Shown here in pieces: positions 26,830 to 35,393 of a stretch of DNA of 64,000 bases (positions within the stretch are counted from its first letter, which is position 1; the number at the start of each line of letters is the position of its first letter). Origin of the DNA: JBJXHG01 sp046160865 (lineage in GTDB: Bacteria > Planctomycetota > UBA1135 > GCA-002686595). The notes beneath the pieces were generated by a model that was given only the letters and a program-made list of their open reading frames with translations, had not been told where the DNA came from and ran no database searches. The stretch spans positions 4,669-68,668 of the forward strand of contig JBJXHG010000125.1 in the NCBI GenBank assembly GCA_046160865.1, given 5' to 3'. The translations under genes and the position numbers were made by a program.

Positions 26830-27963
26830 ATGAACCACCGCGTCAAACGCGCGAAGCGACGACTCTTCCGCAAACGGACGCCGCAAGGCGCTCCGCCGGG
26901 GACCCTGAGTCCGGATCCGTCGGCGCCGAAGCCCACGATGCGCGTGCTGGCGTACGGGCCGACGGAGTTCCACGAGGCGGAGGTTCGCGACATCGAGAGT
27001 CTCCGACCGTTGTGCGAGCGCTTGCCGGTCGTGTGGCTCAATGTGGACGGCGTCGGCGACGTCGAGACGATGCGCACGATCGGCTCCGTGTTCGGCATCC
27101 ACCGCTTGGCGCTCGCGGACATCGTCAACGCGAACCAGCGCCCGAAGATCGAGAGCTACGACGAGAACCTGTTCATCGTCGCGCGCATGGTCGAGTGGAC
27201 CGACCATTTGGAAACCGACCAGCTGTCGCTGTTCCTCGGACCGAACTTCGTCGTCACGTTCCAGGAGAAGGCGGGCGATTGCTTCGACGGCGTGCGCCAG
27301 CGCATCCGCACGTCGCGCGGCTTGATCCGCACGCAGGGCCCCGATTACCTCGCGTACGCGCTGCTCGATGCGACGATCGACGCGTACTTCCCGGTGCTCG
27401 AGCGTATCGGCGAGAACATCGAGGCGCTCGAGGATGAGATCCTCTCTTCGCCGCATCCGGACGACATGGCGGCCACGCACGACATGAAGCGCGACCTCCT
27501 CACGCTGCGCCGCGCGGTGTGGCCGATGCGCGAAGCGATCAGCACGCTCCTGCGCGACGGCGAAGGATCCATCCGCAAGGAGACGCGGCTGCACCTCAAC
27601 GACAGCCACGACCACACGGTGCAGCTGCTCGACCTCGTGGAGACGTACCGCGAGATCGCATCGAGCTTGGTCGAGATGTACTTGTCGAGCATGTCGCACC
27701 GCCTGAACGAGGTGATGAAGGTCCTCACGATCATCGCCACGATATTCATCCCGTTGACATTCGTCGCCGGCGTTTACGGCATGAACTTCGATCCCGACTC
27801 TTCGCCGTGGAACATGCCGGAGCTGCGTGCGCGCTACGGCTATCCGCTGAGCCTCGCCGCGATGGCACTCGTCGCTGCCGGGCTCCTGTACTACTTCCGC
27901 CGCAAGGGCTGGATCGGCTCGGATGCGGCGCGGCGGGCGAAGCGCAGGCGGGATCGCGAGTGA
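26830..27963 (+). CDS. corA: CorA-family magnesium/cobalt channel
   Basis: 377 residues. Pentameric inner-membrane channel for Mg2+ and Co2+. The large cytoplasmic N-terminal domain is followed by two C-terminal membrane helices, the first ending in the selectivity motif YGMNFD. The second helix is YPLSLAAMALVAAGLLYYF, followed by a basic tail (RRKGWIG). The motif, the long stalk helix (ETYREIASSLVEMYLSSMSH) and the length are all normal for the family. A basic N-terminal extension of about 35 residues precedes the domain. Its stop overlaps the start of the pseudouridine synthase gene as GTGA. Confidence 0.95.
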   Translation: MNHRVKRAKRRLFRKRTPQGAPPGTLSPDPSAPKPTMRVLAYGPTEFHEAEVRDIESLRPLCERLPVVWLNVDGVGDVETMRTIGSVFGIHRLALADIVNANQRPKIESYDENLFIVARMVEWTDHLETDQLSLFLGPNFVVTFQEKAGDCFDGVRQRIRTSRGLIRTQGPDYLAYALLDATIDAYFPVLERIGENIEALEDEILSSPHPDDMAATHDMKRDLLTLRRAVWPMREAISTLLRDGEGSIRKETRLHLNDSHDHTVQLLDLVETYREIASSLVEMYLSSMSHRLNEVMKVLTIIATIFIPLTFVAGVYGMNFDPDSSPWNMPELRARYGYPLSLAAMALVAAGLLYYFRRKGWIGSDAARRAKRRRDRE

Positions 27964-28712
27964 AGCGTCCGTCGGACGAGGCGCGTCGGCCGCGCGGCCT
28001 CGAGCGCATCCTGTCGAAAGCGGGTGTGTGCTCGCGCACGCAGGCGCGCGCGTGGATCGCGGCCGGCCGCGTGCGCGTGAACGGCGCCATCGTGCTCGAT
28101 CCGAATGCTTGGTTCGATCCGGCGCGCGACCGAGTCGAGCTCGACGGCGTGCGCGTCGAGGGCGCCGCGCAGCTGTACCTCGCGCTGAACAAGCCCGTCG
28201 GCTACCTGACGACGCGCACCGATCCGGGCGGCCGCGCGACGGTGTACGAGCTGCTCGACGAGGTGGACCGCTGGGTCATTCCCGTCGGGCGGCTCGATCT
28301 CGACACGAGCGGGCTCCTGCTGCTCACGAACGACACGCAGTTCGCCGAGCACGTGACGAATCCGCGCTCGCACGTCGAGAAGGTGTACTGGGTCGAAGTC
28401 GTTCCGCGACTCTCCTCGGACGCGGTGCACGCGCTGGAGCGCGGGCTCGAGCTCCACGACGGACCGACGCGGCCCGCGCGCGTGGGGGAGCTCGAGCACC
28501 GCGGCCGAGCGAGCACGTTCCTGCTCACGATCAGCGAAGGCCGCAATCGCCAAGTGCGCCGCATGATCCGTGAGGTGGGCAGCCGCGTGAAGCGTTTGGA
28601 GCGCCGCTCGATCGGTTGCGTGGACCTCGGCGATCTCGCGCTCGGCGCCGTGCGGCGTTTGACGCCCGCGGAAGTGCGCGGCCTTTCCGGCGCGCGCTCG
28701 CGCAAGCGCTGA
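27960..28712 (+). CDS. RsuA/RluB-family pseudouridine synthase
   Basis: 250 residues. An S4 RNA-binding domain (LERILSKAGVCSRTQARAWI) is followed by the catalytic domain with GRLDLDTSGLLLLTND, in which D113 is the nucleophile, and the later motif EGRNRQVRRM. The family makes single pseudouridines in 16S (RsuA) or 23S (RluB, E, F) rRNA; sequence alone cannot choose among them. GTG 27960 overlaps the corA stop, and no ATG is near. The C-terminus is short and basic. It is convergent with the GNAT gene, with only seven bases between stops. Confidence 0.9.
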   Translation: MKRPSDEARRPRGLERILSKAGVCSRTQARAWIAAGRVRVNGAIVLDPNAWFDPARDRVELDGVRVEGAAQLYLALNKPVGYLTTRTDPGGRATVYELLDEVDRWVIPVGRLDLDTSGLLLLTNDTQFAEHVTNPRSHVEKVYWVEVVPRLSSDAVHALERGLELHDGPTRPARVGELEHRGRASTFLLTISEGRNRQVRRMIREVGSRVKRLERRSIGCVDLGDLALGAVRRLTPAEVRGLSGARSRKR

Positions 28713-28719
28713 ACGCGCG

Positions 28720-29379
28720 TCAACGAAACGCGGAGCGGCGGCGCGGTCGCACGCGCAGCGCACGGTCGAGCGCGTCGAAGGCCTCGATCTCGAGCTCGGC
28801 CGCCGCGCTGCGCGCGTACTCGTGCTCGAAGAGCGACCACACGCGGTCGTCGCCGAGTTCGCCGTCGCTGCGCACGAGTCGCTTGCGGAGCGTGCCGTCG
28901 CACGTGAAGCCGAGCTTCTCGGCGATGCGCGCACTGGCCGCGTTCTCGGCGTCGCCGTGAATCTCGACGCGTTCGACGCCGTCGATCTCGAACGCGACGC
29001 GCACGAGCGCGCCGGCGGCTTCCGTTGCGAAGCCTTGGCCGCGAGCGCGGGTCGAGATCCAGTAGCCGACCTCGCGCGCGTTGCCCGCGCCGCGGACGTG
29101 CAGCGCGCAGCCGCCGATCAAGCTCTGCGCCGCGCGGTCGAAGATGCCGTACACGAACTCTTCGCCGAGATCGAACCGTCCGCGATGCTGGCGCAGGGAT
29201 TCGACGCGTGCGGCGAGCGAGAGCGGCTCGGAGCGCGCCCACGGAAGCCAAGGCACGAGTTCGGGCAAGCTCGCGTCGATCGCCGCCTGCAGCGCCGGCG
29301 CATCGGACGGTGTGTAGCAGCGGAGCACGAGGCGCGCCGTCGCGATGCGATACGCCGGTCCGTCCGAATCCTCCAACAT
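28720..29379 (-). CDS. GNAT acetyltransferase of the RimJ/RimL type
   Basis: 219 residues. The family start RIATARLVLRCYTPSDAPAL and the acetyl-CoA loop EVGYWISTRARGQGFATEAA (with R-G-x-G-x-A) are followed by RVEIHGDAENAASARIAEKL and GFTCDG. These match ribosomal-protein serine/alanine acetyltransferases and their many relatives that acetylate small molecules. The substrate is not known. ATG 29379 is followed closely by the conserved region, so the start is well placed. It stands alone. Confidence 0.85.
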   Translation of the reverse strand: MLEDSDGPAYRIATARLVLRCYTPSDAPALQAAIDASLPELVPWLPWARSEPLSLAARVESLRQHRGRFDLGEEFVYGIFDRAAQSLIGGCALHVRGAGNAREVGYWISTRARGQGFATEAAGALVRVAFEIDGVERVEIHGDAENAASARIAEKLGFTCDGTLRKRLVRSDGELGDDRVWSLFEHEYARSAAAELEIEAFDALDRALRVRPRRRSAFR

Positions 29380-29423
29380 GCGCGCGCAGTGTAGCCTGCG
29401 CGCGGATGAACGATGCGCGCCGT

Positions 29424-31169
29424 TCAGCGCGGCCGCAGTGCGGTCACCATTTTCTCCAAGTAGCGCGCTCGACGTTGCATGTCGCGTTGTGCAGGACCCG
29501 AGAGGTACTTCGAGAGCGACCCGTAGAGCTCGGCGTCGGCCTGCAATTCGAGCTCGAACCGACGCGGGTCGTACGAGCGCACCATCTGCTCGCCTTGCGC
29601 GATGAGATCGAGGACTTGCGCGTCGTTCGTCAGCTTGCGGGCGAGCCCGAGGTGATCCAGCACGGCGCCGCTCTCACCGCTGTAGTGCGCTTGCATCACC
29701 ATCGCTCCGAGTGCTGCGGCTCTCACGTCGGGTGAGTTGTCGGTGAGCAAGCGCTCCTCGAGCCAACCATGTGCGTCGGGTCCGCCTTCGAGTGCGCCGA
29801 GCAGAACCGCTTCGCGCCGCACGGCGGGCTCGGCGTCGGAGACCGCCAAACTCTTCACGTCCACCGGCGCGGCCGATTCCGAGTTGACGATCAGCATCTT
29901 CAACGATTCGGCGCGCACGGATCCGGGCGCGTCGCTCTCGAGGATGGAGGTGAGCTCGTGCGACAGGTCGTCGTCCATCGGGCGATGCCAGAGTGCTTGC
30001 AGTCCTTGCAGGCGCTCGACGTCGGAGCGCTGTGGATCGTTCGCGACGCCGAGCAGGCGCTCGCCCGTCGCCGGGCTCTCGATCGCGCCGAGAGCTTGGT
30101 AGAGCGCGCCGCGATCCTGTTCGGAGAGGGATGCGTCCTGGAGCGCGGACGACAACGTGTCGAGCGCTTCGTCCGGCGGCAGCTTGGTCGCCAACATCGA
30201 TGCGGCGTGGCTCAGCAAGTCGGATTGCTTCGTGCGCACGATATCGCGCAATGCGTCGAGTCCGGCTTCGCCCCCGCTCGATCCGAGCATCTCGACGATC
30301 AACATGCGGTTGCGCGGATTGTCCTCCGTGCGCAGCGCCTCGCCGCCGACGCGTGCGATCTCCTCCGGTGGCACTCCACCGCGCCGGAAGTGGCGCAGAC
30401 CCTCGAGCGCTCCGAAGCGTCCGTCGGCGTGTGCGTGTCCGACGAAGGCCTCGGCGATTGCGCTCGCGGAGCTGCCGGACATGCCGACGTACATGTACCC
30501 GAATGTGAGCAGACTCGGGTTGTCGGATTCGGCGAGGAACGGCAAGAGAACGCCACCCATGTCTTGCTTCTGACGTGCGCACACTTGGTACGCGGAGCTG
30601 CCGAACCAACACGCCGCCTGGAACGGATCCGCGTCTGCTGATACGAACTGGGGTAGCAGTGTCCGTATAGCGACCAGCATGCGCGGGTCGAGAACGCGAG
30701 ACGGCGAGAAACCGCCCAGGAGACCGACCGTCAGCGACGCGCGCACGAGGTCGTCCGGCTCTGCGACGGTGAGGCGTTCGAGCTCGGCGATCACCCAGTC
30801 GCCTTCGAGCGCTTGGAGCATCTCGATGAGCGCGCTCTTCTCGAACCGAAACTCCGCGTTCGTGAGCAAGAGCAACTGCTCGCGCGGCAGACTCTTCATC
30901 CACCGCACGAGCGCTTGCAGCTCTTCCGCGCTGCGAGGCGTCGCGGGTACAGCCACCGTTGCCTGTGCGCGTCCCGTCCCTTCCCGCTCGCCGCTTGCGG
31001 TGGCGCGCGAATGCGACGCCACGAAACTCAGCGCCTTCTCCGACTCGCCGTCGGTCGACGGGTTCATCGGAATCGATCGAGCACGATCGTCATTGCGTTG
31101 CCAGAACAACGCGGTCGCGGCGAGCGCGATGACGATCGTAACAGACGTGAAGATACGAGCACGGTTCAT
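29424..31169 (-). CDS. Membrane-anchored HEAT-repeat protein
   Basis: 581 residues. An N-terminal hydrophobic segment (IFTSVTIVIALAATALFW) acts as a signal or anchor. The rest consists of helical repeats with a recurring pattern of about 30-40 residues (for example EEIARVGGEALRTEDNPRNR and PAVRREAVLLGALEGGPDA) typical of HEAT repeats. No catalytic motif is seen; such proteins bind other proteins or ligands. The base composition is slightly less extreme than in its neighbours. ATG 31169 gives the leader MNRARIF. A small secreted protein gene ends 32 bp upstream on the same strand, and the two probably share a transcript. Confidence 0.65.
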   Translation of the reverse strand: MNRARIFTSVTIVIALAATALFWQRNDDRARSIPMNPSTDGESEKALSFVASHSRATASGEREGTGRAQATVAVPATPRSAEELQALVRWMKSLPREQLLLLTNAEFRFEKSALIEMLQALEGDWVIAELERLTVAEPDDLVRASLTVGLLGGFSPSRVLDPRMLVAIRTLLPQFVSADADPFQAACWFGSSAYQVCARQKQDMGGVLLPFLAESDNPSLLTFGYMYVGMSGSSASAIAEAFVGHAHADGRFGALEGLRHFRRGGVPPEEIARVGGEALRTEDNPRNRMLIVEMLGSSGGEAGLDALRDIVRTKQSDLLSHAASMLATKLPPDEALDTLSSALQDASLSEQDRGALYQALGAIESPATGERLLGVANDPQRSDVERLQGLQALWHRPMDDDLSHELTSILESDAPGSVRAESLKMLIVNSESAAPVDVKSLAVSDAEPAVRREAVLLGALEGGPDAHGWLEERLLTDNSPDVRAAALGAMVMQAHYSGESGAVLDHLGLARKLTNDAQVLDLIAQGEQMVRSYDPRRFELELQADAELYGSLSKYLSGPAQRDMQRRARYLEKMVTALRPR

Positions 31170-31201
31170 GGGAGTGCCTCGGGAAGAGACGTGATGGACG
31201 A

Positions 31202-31567
31202 TCAGCCCGGTTGAACAGCAGGCGGCTGAGTTTGCGGTGGCGTGGGCGCGGACGGAGGGGCGCCGTGCATGGAACTGTGCTTCTTGTCGACGAGCTTGTG
31301 GATCGTCTTGTGGATCTCGTGAATCTCGCCGCGTGTGCAATCACGCTCGAATCCGCCGGTGTGGCATGCCTCGAGAAGTTCCTCGAGTTGCCGCAGAGCG
31401 CTCTCGAGCCCGCTCGCCGTGATGACCATGTCAGGCGCGAACGCGATCGAGAACGAGCCGTCCGCGTTGCGCGTCACGCTACACGACTGTGCGCCGAACG
31501 GCAGCGCGAGCGATGCGAGCAACAGTGCGATCCCCGCGATCGGGAACACAGGCCGCCTCTTCATCAT
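31202..31567 (-). CDS. Small exported protein of unknown function
   Basis: 121 residues. A clear signal peptide, MMKRRPVFPIAGIALLLASL, leads to a short globular part (SVTRNADGSFSIAFAPDMVI), a cysteine/histidine-bearing helix (EACHTGGFERDCTRGEIHEI) and a proline-rich tail. The two cysteines may form a disulphide. Either of the adjacent ATG codons at 31567 and 31564 may start it. No family is recognised. It precedes the HEAT protein gene by 32 bp, so the two products may act together outside the cytoplasm. Confidence 0.55.
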   Translation of the reverse strand: MMKRRPVFPIAGIALLLASLALPFGAQSCSVTRNADGSFSIAFAPDMVITASGLESALRQLEELLEACHTGGFERDCTRGEIHEIHKTIHKLVDKKHSSMHGAPPSAPTPPQTQPPAVQPG

Positions 31568-31789
31568 TGTGAAAGTTTGCACGAGAGTCTCTCCCTCTGT
31601 GGTTTCAGAACGAGGCGCGCGTGTTCCGCGACATGCAGAACGCGTGGCCTCACCCCAATAAGCGAACGGGAGGTCGATCGCTCTCGCGGCGATGTTCGAT
31701 TTTCCGCCGCACGTCGCGCCGAGGTGCTCGGCACCCGAAGTCACGCGGAGTCCGTCGCAATCGGCCGCATGCGCGGCGCGCCGCGCAGG

Positions 31790-31866
31790 TGGCGCGCCCG
31801 ACAGGATTCGAACCTGTGACCGTCGGATTAGAAATCCGATGCTCTATCCAGCTGAGCTACGGGCGC
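31790..31866 (-). tRNA. tRNA-Arg (anticodon TCT)
   Basis: On the minus strand, acceptor GCGCCCG pairs with CGGGCGC. The D arm is AGCTCAGCTGGATAGAGC, and the anticodon stem TCGGA/TCCGA has loop TTTCTAA with TCT. The T arm contains GGTTCGAATCC. The discriminator is G and CCA is encoded. It reads AGA codons. Confidence 0.96.
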
Positions 31867-31924
31867 GAAGGGCGAAGGAGCACGGCGCGGAGGGGGAGCG
31901 GCGGACGCGCGTTCGCCGCGCGGT

Positions 31925-32000
31925 TGGTCGGGGAGATGGGAGTCGAACCCACGGCTCGTAGCACCCAAAGCTACGCCTCTACCAACTGAGGTACTCCCCG
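31925..32000 (-). tRNA. tRNA-Pro (anticodon TGG)
   Basis: On the minus strand, acceptor CGGGGAG pairs with CTCCCCG. The D arm contains CCTCAGTTGGTAGAGG, and the anticodon stem GTAGC/GCTAC has loop TTTGGGT with TGG. The T arm contains GGTTCGACTCC, the discriminator is A and CCA is encoded. It lies 58 bp upstream of tRNA-Arg on the same strand, and the two are probably one transcript. Confidence 0.95.
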
Positions 32001-32151
32001 GCGGACGCAGGAGACTAGCTCACGGCACGCGCGGCTGCGAGGTCCGCGAGCTCCGCCGTTTCCCGCGAGGCAGCGCGCGGATACGCTACGACGCTCGATC
32101 CGACGCGCAGAGCTCGCGCGACGTCGCACGGAAAGCACCGCCCAAAGTCTC

Positions 32152-33465
32152 ATGAAAGTCCTCGTCGTCGGCAGCGGTGGTCGCGAGCACGCGCTCTGCT
32201 GGAAGCTCGCTCAGTCGCCACTTTGCCCCGAGATCGTGTGCGCCCCGGGCAACGCCGGCACGTTGAAGGTCGCACGCAACGTCGCCGTTCCCACGAAGGA
32301 CATCGCGGGTCTCGTCGAACTCGCCGCGCGCGAGAAGGCGGACCTCGTCGTCGTCGGTCCCGAGGATCCGCTGTGCGCCGGTCTCGCGGACAAGCTGCGC
32401 GCGGCGGGACATCTCGTGTTCGGGCCAGGCGCCGCGGGCGCGCAGCTCGAAGGCTCGAAGGTGTTCGCGAAGGAGCTGCTCGAGCGCCATCGCATCCCGT
32501 GCGCGGCCGACCGGCGGTTCGATCGTTCCGGCGCAGCCAAGTCGTATCTCGAGGCGTGCACGCAATGGCCGCAGGTCGTGAAAGCCGACGGACTCGCGGG
32601 CGGCAAAGGCGTGTTCATCTGCCACGACGCGAAGAGCGCGTGCGCGGCCGTCGACACGATCATGGAGAAGAAGAGCCTCGGCGCCGCCGGGCTGCGGATC
32701 GTCGTCGAGGAGTTCCTCGTCGGCGAAGAAGCGTCGGTGCTCGCGATCACCGACGGCGAGACGATCCTGATCCTCGAGCCGGTCATGGATCACAAGCAGG
32801 CGTACGACGGCGACAAGGGGCCGAACACGGGCGGCATGGGTGTCTACTCGCCGGTGCCGTCGCTCACGCGGCGCATCCAGCGCCAGATCGAGCAGCGTGT
32901 CGTCGTGCAGACCGTGCATGCGTTGCGCACGGATGGCATCGAGTTCCGTGGCGTGCTCTTCGTCGGGCTGATGGTGACGGACAGCGGCCCCAAGGTACTC
33001 GAGTTCAACGCACGCTTCGGCGATCCCGAGACGCAAGCGCTCGTGCGGCGTTTGAAGGGCGATCTCCTGCCGATCTTGCGCGCGACGGCGGAGGGCACGC
33101 TCTCGACGATCGAGCCGCCCGAGTGGGATCCGCGCACGTGCGTCGGCATCGTGGCTGCGGCCGAGGGTTATCCCGGTCCGGTGCGCAGCGGCGATCCAAT
33201 CCGCGGTCTCGCAGAGGCCGAGCAAGTGCCGGAAGTCGTGGTGTTCCACGCCGGAACGGCGCGCTCGAAGGGTGGCGAGACGGTGACCGCCGGCGGACGG
33301 ATCCTGTGCGTGACGGCGCTCGGCGCCGAGGTGCCGGAAGCGCGCGAGCGGGCCTACCGCGCGTACGACGACATCGAGTTCGCCGGCAAGTTCTGCCGCC
33401 GCGACATCGGCATGCGCAGCGCCGCGCGTGCGCCCGTGCCGGCCGCCAGCGACACGGCCGAGTAG
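32152..33465 (+). CDS. purD: Phosphoribosylamine-glycine ligase (GAR synthetase)
   Basis: 437 residues; ATP-grasp enzyme that joins glycine to phosphoribosylamine in step 2 of purine synthesis. The N-terminal MKVLVVGSGGREHALCWKL, the ATP-grasp region VVKADGLAGGKGVFIC and the strictly conserved MDHKQAYDGDKGPNTGGMG are all intact, as is the C-terminal EFNARFGDPETQ. The length is normal. ATG 32152 begins exactly at the family N-terminus. The Fur-family gene follows after 46 bp on the same strand; purL and purQ are nearby on the other strand, so purine genes cluster without being one operon. Confidence 0.97.
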   Translation: MKVLVVGSGGREHALCWKLAQSPLCPEIVCAPGNAGTLKVARNVAVPTKDIAGLVELAAREKADLVVVGPEDPLCAGLADKLRAAGHLVFGPGAAGAQLEGSKVFAKELLERHRIPCAADRRFDRSGAAKSYLEACTQWPQVVKADGLAGGKGVFICHDAKSACAAVDTIMEKKSLGAAGLRIVVEEFLVGEEASVLAITDGETILILEPVMDHKQAYDGDKGPNTGGMGVYSPVPSLTRRIQRQIEQRVVVQTVHALRTDGIEFRGVLFVGLMVTDSGPKVLEFNARFGDPETQALVRRLKGDLLPILRATAEGTLSTIEPPEWDPRTCVGIVAAAEGYPGPVRSGDPIRGLAEAEQVPEVVVFHAGTARSKGGETVTAGGRILCVTALGAEVPEARERAYRAYDDIEFAGKFCRRDIGMRSAARAPVPAASDTAE

Positions 33466-33511
33466 CGCGCGCTCCGGCGAATGCGGATGCTCTGACGAGG
33501 CCGACCGACCC

Positions 33512-33991
33512 GTGAAGCAAGAAACGATCGTCCGCCGATTCCAGGCGTACCTGAAGACGCGCGCGCTGAAGCTGACGCCGCAGCGGCGCCGCATCTTCGA
33601 TCGCGTGTTCAGCACGCACGAGCACTTCAGCGCCGAGAAACTGTACGAGTGGATGCGCTCGGAGCCCGGTCCGCGCGTCTCGCGCGCGACGGTCTACCGC
33701 ACGCTCGGGCTCTTGCTCGAAGGCGAGTTCCTGAGCGCGTTCGACGCGGGACGTGACGAGCTCGTGTACGAGCACGTGCTCGGGCACGCACACCACGATC
33801 ACTTGATGTGCCTCGACTGCGGCAAGATCGTGGAGTTCCACGACGAGCGCATCGAAGAGCTACAACTCGAGGTGTGCCGGAAGAAGGGCTTCGTGCTCGT
33901 CAGCCACGATCTGCGGCTGCGCGGCTATTGCAGCGCCTGCGCGAAACGCAGGGAGCCCCCCCGCCCGCGCGAAGCGAGCGCTCGAAGTTAG
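33512..33991 (+). CDS. Fur-family metal-dependent regulator
   Basis: 159 residues. A winged helix DNA-binding domain (LKLTPQRRRIFDRVFSTHEH and RVSRATVYRTLGLLLEG) is followed by the dimer and metal domain with HAHHDHLMCLDCGKIVEFHD. A C-terminal CSAC gives the second CxxC of the structural zinc site. It could be Fur, Zur or PerR; the metal-sensing residues alone do not decide. GTG 33512 is the only start that fits. It follows purD by 46 bp and may be co-transcribed. It is convergent with the DUF3568-like lipoprotein gene. Confidence 0.9.
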   Translation: MKQETIVRRFQAYLKTRALKLTPQRRRIFDRVFSTHEHFSAEKLYEWMRSEPGPRVSRATVYRTLGLLLEGEFLSAFDAGRDELVYEHVLGHAHHDHLMCLDCGKIVEFHDERIEELQLEVCRKKGFVLVSHDLRLRGYCSACAKRREPPRPREASARS

Positions 33992-33998
33992 CCCGGAA

Positions 33999-34027
33999 CG
34001 CGTCCGCGCCAGAGCGTGCGGAGCGCG
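33999..34027 (+). terminator. GC hairpin after the Fur-family gene
   Basis: CGCGTCCGC pairs with GCGGA(G)CGCG, 9 bp with one bulged G, loop of ten bases, eight bases after the TAG stop. There is no U-tract. It lies in the 116-bp gap between two convergent genes. Confidence 0.45.
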
Positions 34028-34107
34028 TCCGCGAGTTCTTGAGCACCGGGCACGAGCGTCGGCGGCGCGCGCCGGATCGCCCCAATCGCCCCGGTCACCC
34101 GGAGCGA

Positions 34108-34497
34108 TCAGTCGCCTTCGAGGTCGGAGACGATGCGGTTGAACACGTTGTTCGCGATGTCGCCGTTGTTCACGCCGTACTTCTTCGCCGCGACCTTCAG
34201 TTGGCTGCGGTTCAGGTCGTACGTCTCGACGTTGACCGTGACGATCGCGCCGTCGTAGTCGGCGGTCGCCGTACGCGTGTCGTTGTCCACCTCGATGGGT
34301 TTCAAGCTGATGTGGCTGAGCGTCGTCTTCGTCGACGCCCACAGCTTGTTCGAGTCGGTGTTGAGTTGACCGACGTAGATGTTGTTGTTCGTCAGGTCCT
34401 GACTGATCAGGACGCCGGCGCCGACGCCGAGAGCCGCAGCGACGCAGCCTTGCGCGACGGGGACGAGAAGCAGAAGGGCGGGTAGGACGGTGCGCAT
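34108..34497 (-). CDS. Small lipoprotein similar to DUF3568
   Basis: 129 residues. The signal peptide ends in a lipobox-like AQGC (MRTVLPALLLLVPVAQGCVA), so the protein is probably a lipoprotein. The mature part has a glycine-rich helix (AALGVGAGVLISQDL) followed by beta strands with TATADYDGAIVTVNVETYD, a pattern like DUF3568 proteins. Function unknown. It lies 43 bp downstream of purQ on the same strand, probably by position only. The gap contains a 13-bp tandem duplication that copies the purQ stop region. Confidence 0.7.
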   Translation of the reverse strand: MRTVLPALLLLVPVAQGCVAAALGVGAGVLISQDLTNNNIYVGQLNTDSNKLWASTKTTLSHISLKPIEVDNDTRTATADYDGAIVTVNVETYDLNRSQLKVAAKKYGVNNGDIANNVFNRIVSDLEGD

Positions 34498-34540
34498 GTT
34501 TTCGGAGGAAAGGTCGTGCCTTTGGAATCAGCCGTTGGAA

Positions 34541-35353
34541 TCAGACCGGGACGCTCGAAGCGGCTTCGACGAGCCGGCGATAGAACCGCAGACCCTCGCC
34601 TTCCGCACGCGGCGGGAGGCGCGTCCACTGAGGATGGTTCCATGGCGCGAGGTTGCGTTCGGGATGTGGCATCAGACCGAGCACGCGGCCGGTCGGATCA
34701 CAGATCCCCGCAATCGCTTCCACGGAGCCGTTCGGATTGTCGGGATGGGAAAGTGCGGGCCGGCCATCGGCCTGCACGTAGCGCAAGGCGATCTGTCCGC
34801 GTGCGCGCAGCCGTTCGAGGCTCTGCGCGTCGCGGACGACGAACCGGCCCTCGCCGTGGGCGACGGGCACGGGCATGAGCTCGCCCGGCTCGAGCCACGG
34901 GCACGCGCTCGCCTCGGAGCGGATCGTCACCCAGCGGCATTCGTAGTGATTCGATGCGTTGTCGTACAGCGCGATGCTGCTGCGCGACACGTGCGCGCCG
35001 CCGGCGGATCGGTCGGAGGAATCGGGCTCGAACAGTCCGGACTCGGACAGCACTTGGAAGCCGTTGCAAACACCGAGCACGAAGCCGCCGCGCTCGACGA
35101 AGCGCGCGAGCTCGTGCGCGAGCCCGTGGCGCAGCTCGAGTCCGAAGACGCGTCCCGCGGACACGTCGTCGCCGTAGCTGAACCCGCCCGGGATCACGAG
35201 CAGCGCGTACTGCTCGAGCCGCGCGGGCTCGGCGAGGACGCGTCGCAAGTGCATGAGGTCGGCGCGCGCACCGGCGAGCTCGAGGGCTCGAACGGTCTCG
35301 CCGTCGCAGTTGATGCCGGCGGTGCGCAGGACGAGAGCTCGTGTACGTGTCAT
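34541..35353 (-). CDS. purQ: Phosphoribosylformylglycinamidine synthase, glutaminase subunit
   Basis: 270 residues; releases ammonia from glutamine for PurL. The class I amidotransferase triad is visible: the nucleophile in GFVLGVCNGFQVL, and the histidine and glutamate in LGLMPHPERN. The N-terminal ALVLRTAGINCDGETVRALE and the loop IPGGFSYGDDVSAGR are typical of PurQ. At 270 residues it is longer than the B. subtilis type (about 227) and close to the archaeal/planctomycete long form. It follows purL by 40 bp in the same orientation, so the two subunits are made together. Confidence 0.95.
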   Translation of the reverse strand: MTRTRALVLRTAGINCDGETVRALELAGARADLMHLRRVLAEPARLEQYALLVIPGGFSYGDDVSAGRVFGLELRHGLAHELARFVERGGFVLGVCNGFQVLSESGLFEPDSSDRSAGGAHVSRSSIALYDNASNHYECRWVTIRSEASACPWLEPGELMPVPVAHGEGRFVVRDAQSLERLRARGQIALRYVQADGRPALSHPDNPNGSVEAIAGICDPTGRVLGLMPHPERNLAPWNHPQWTRLPPRAEGEGLRFYRRLVEAASSVPV

Positions 35354-35393
35354 GGTTCGCGGAGTGTCGAGCTCGTCGATGTTCGCCGCCGTT

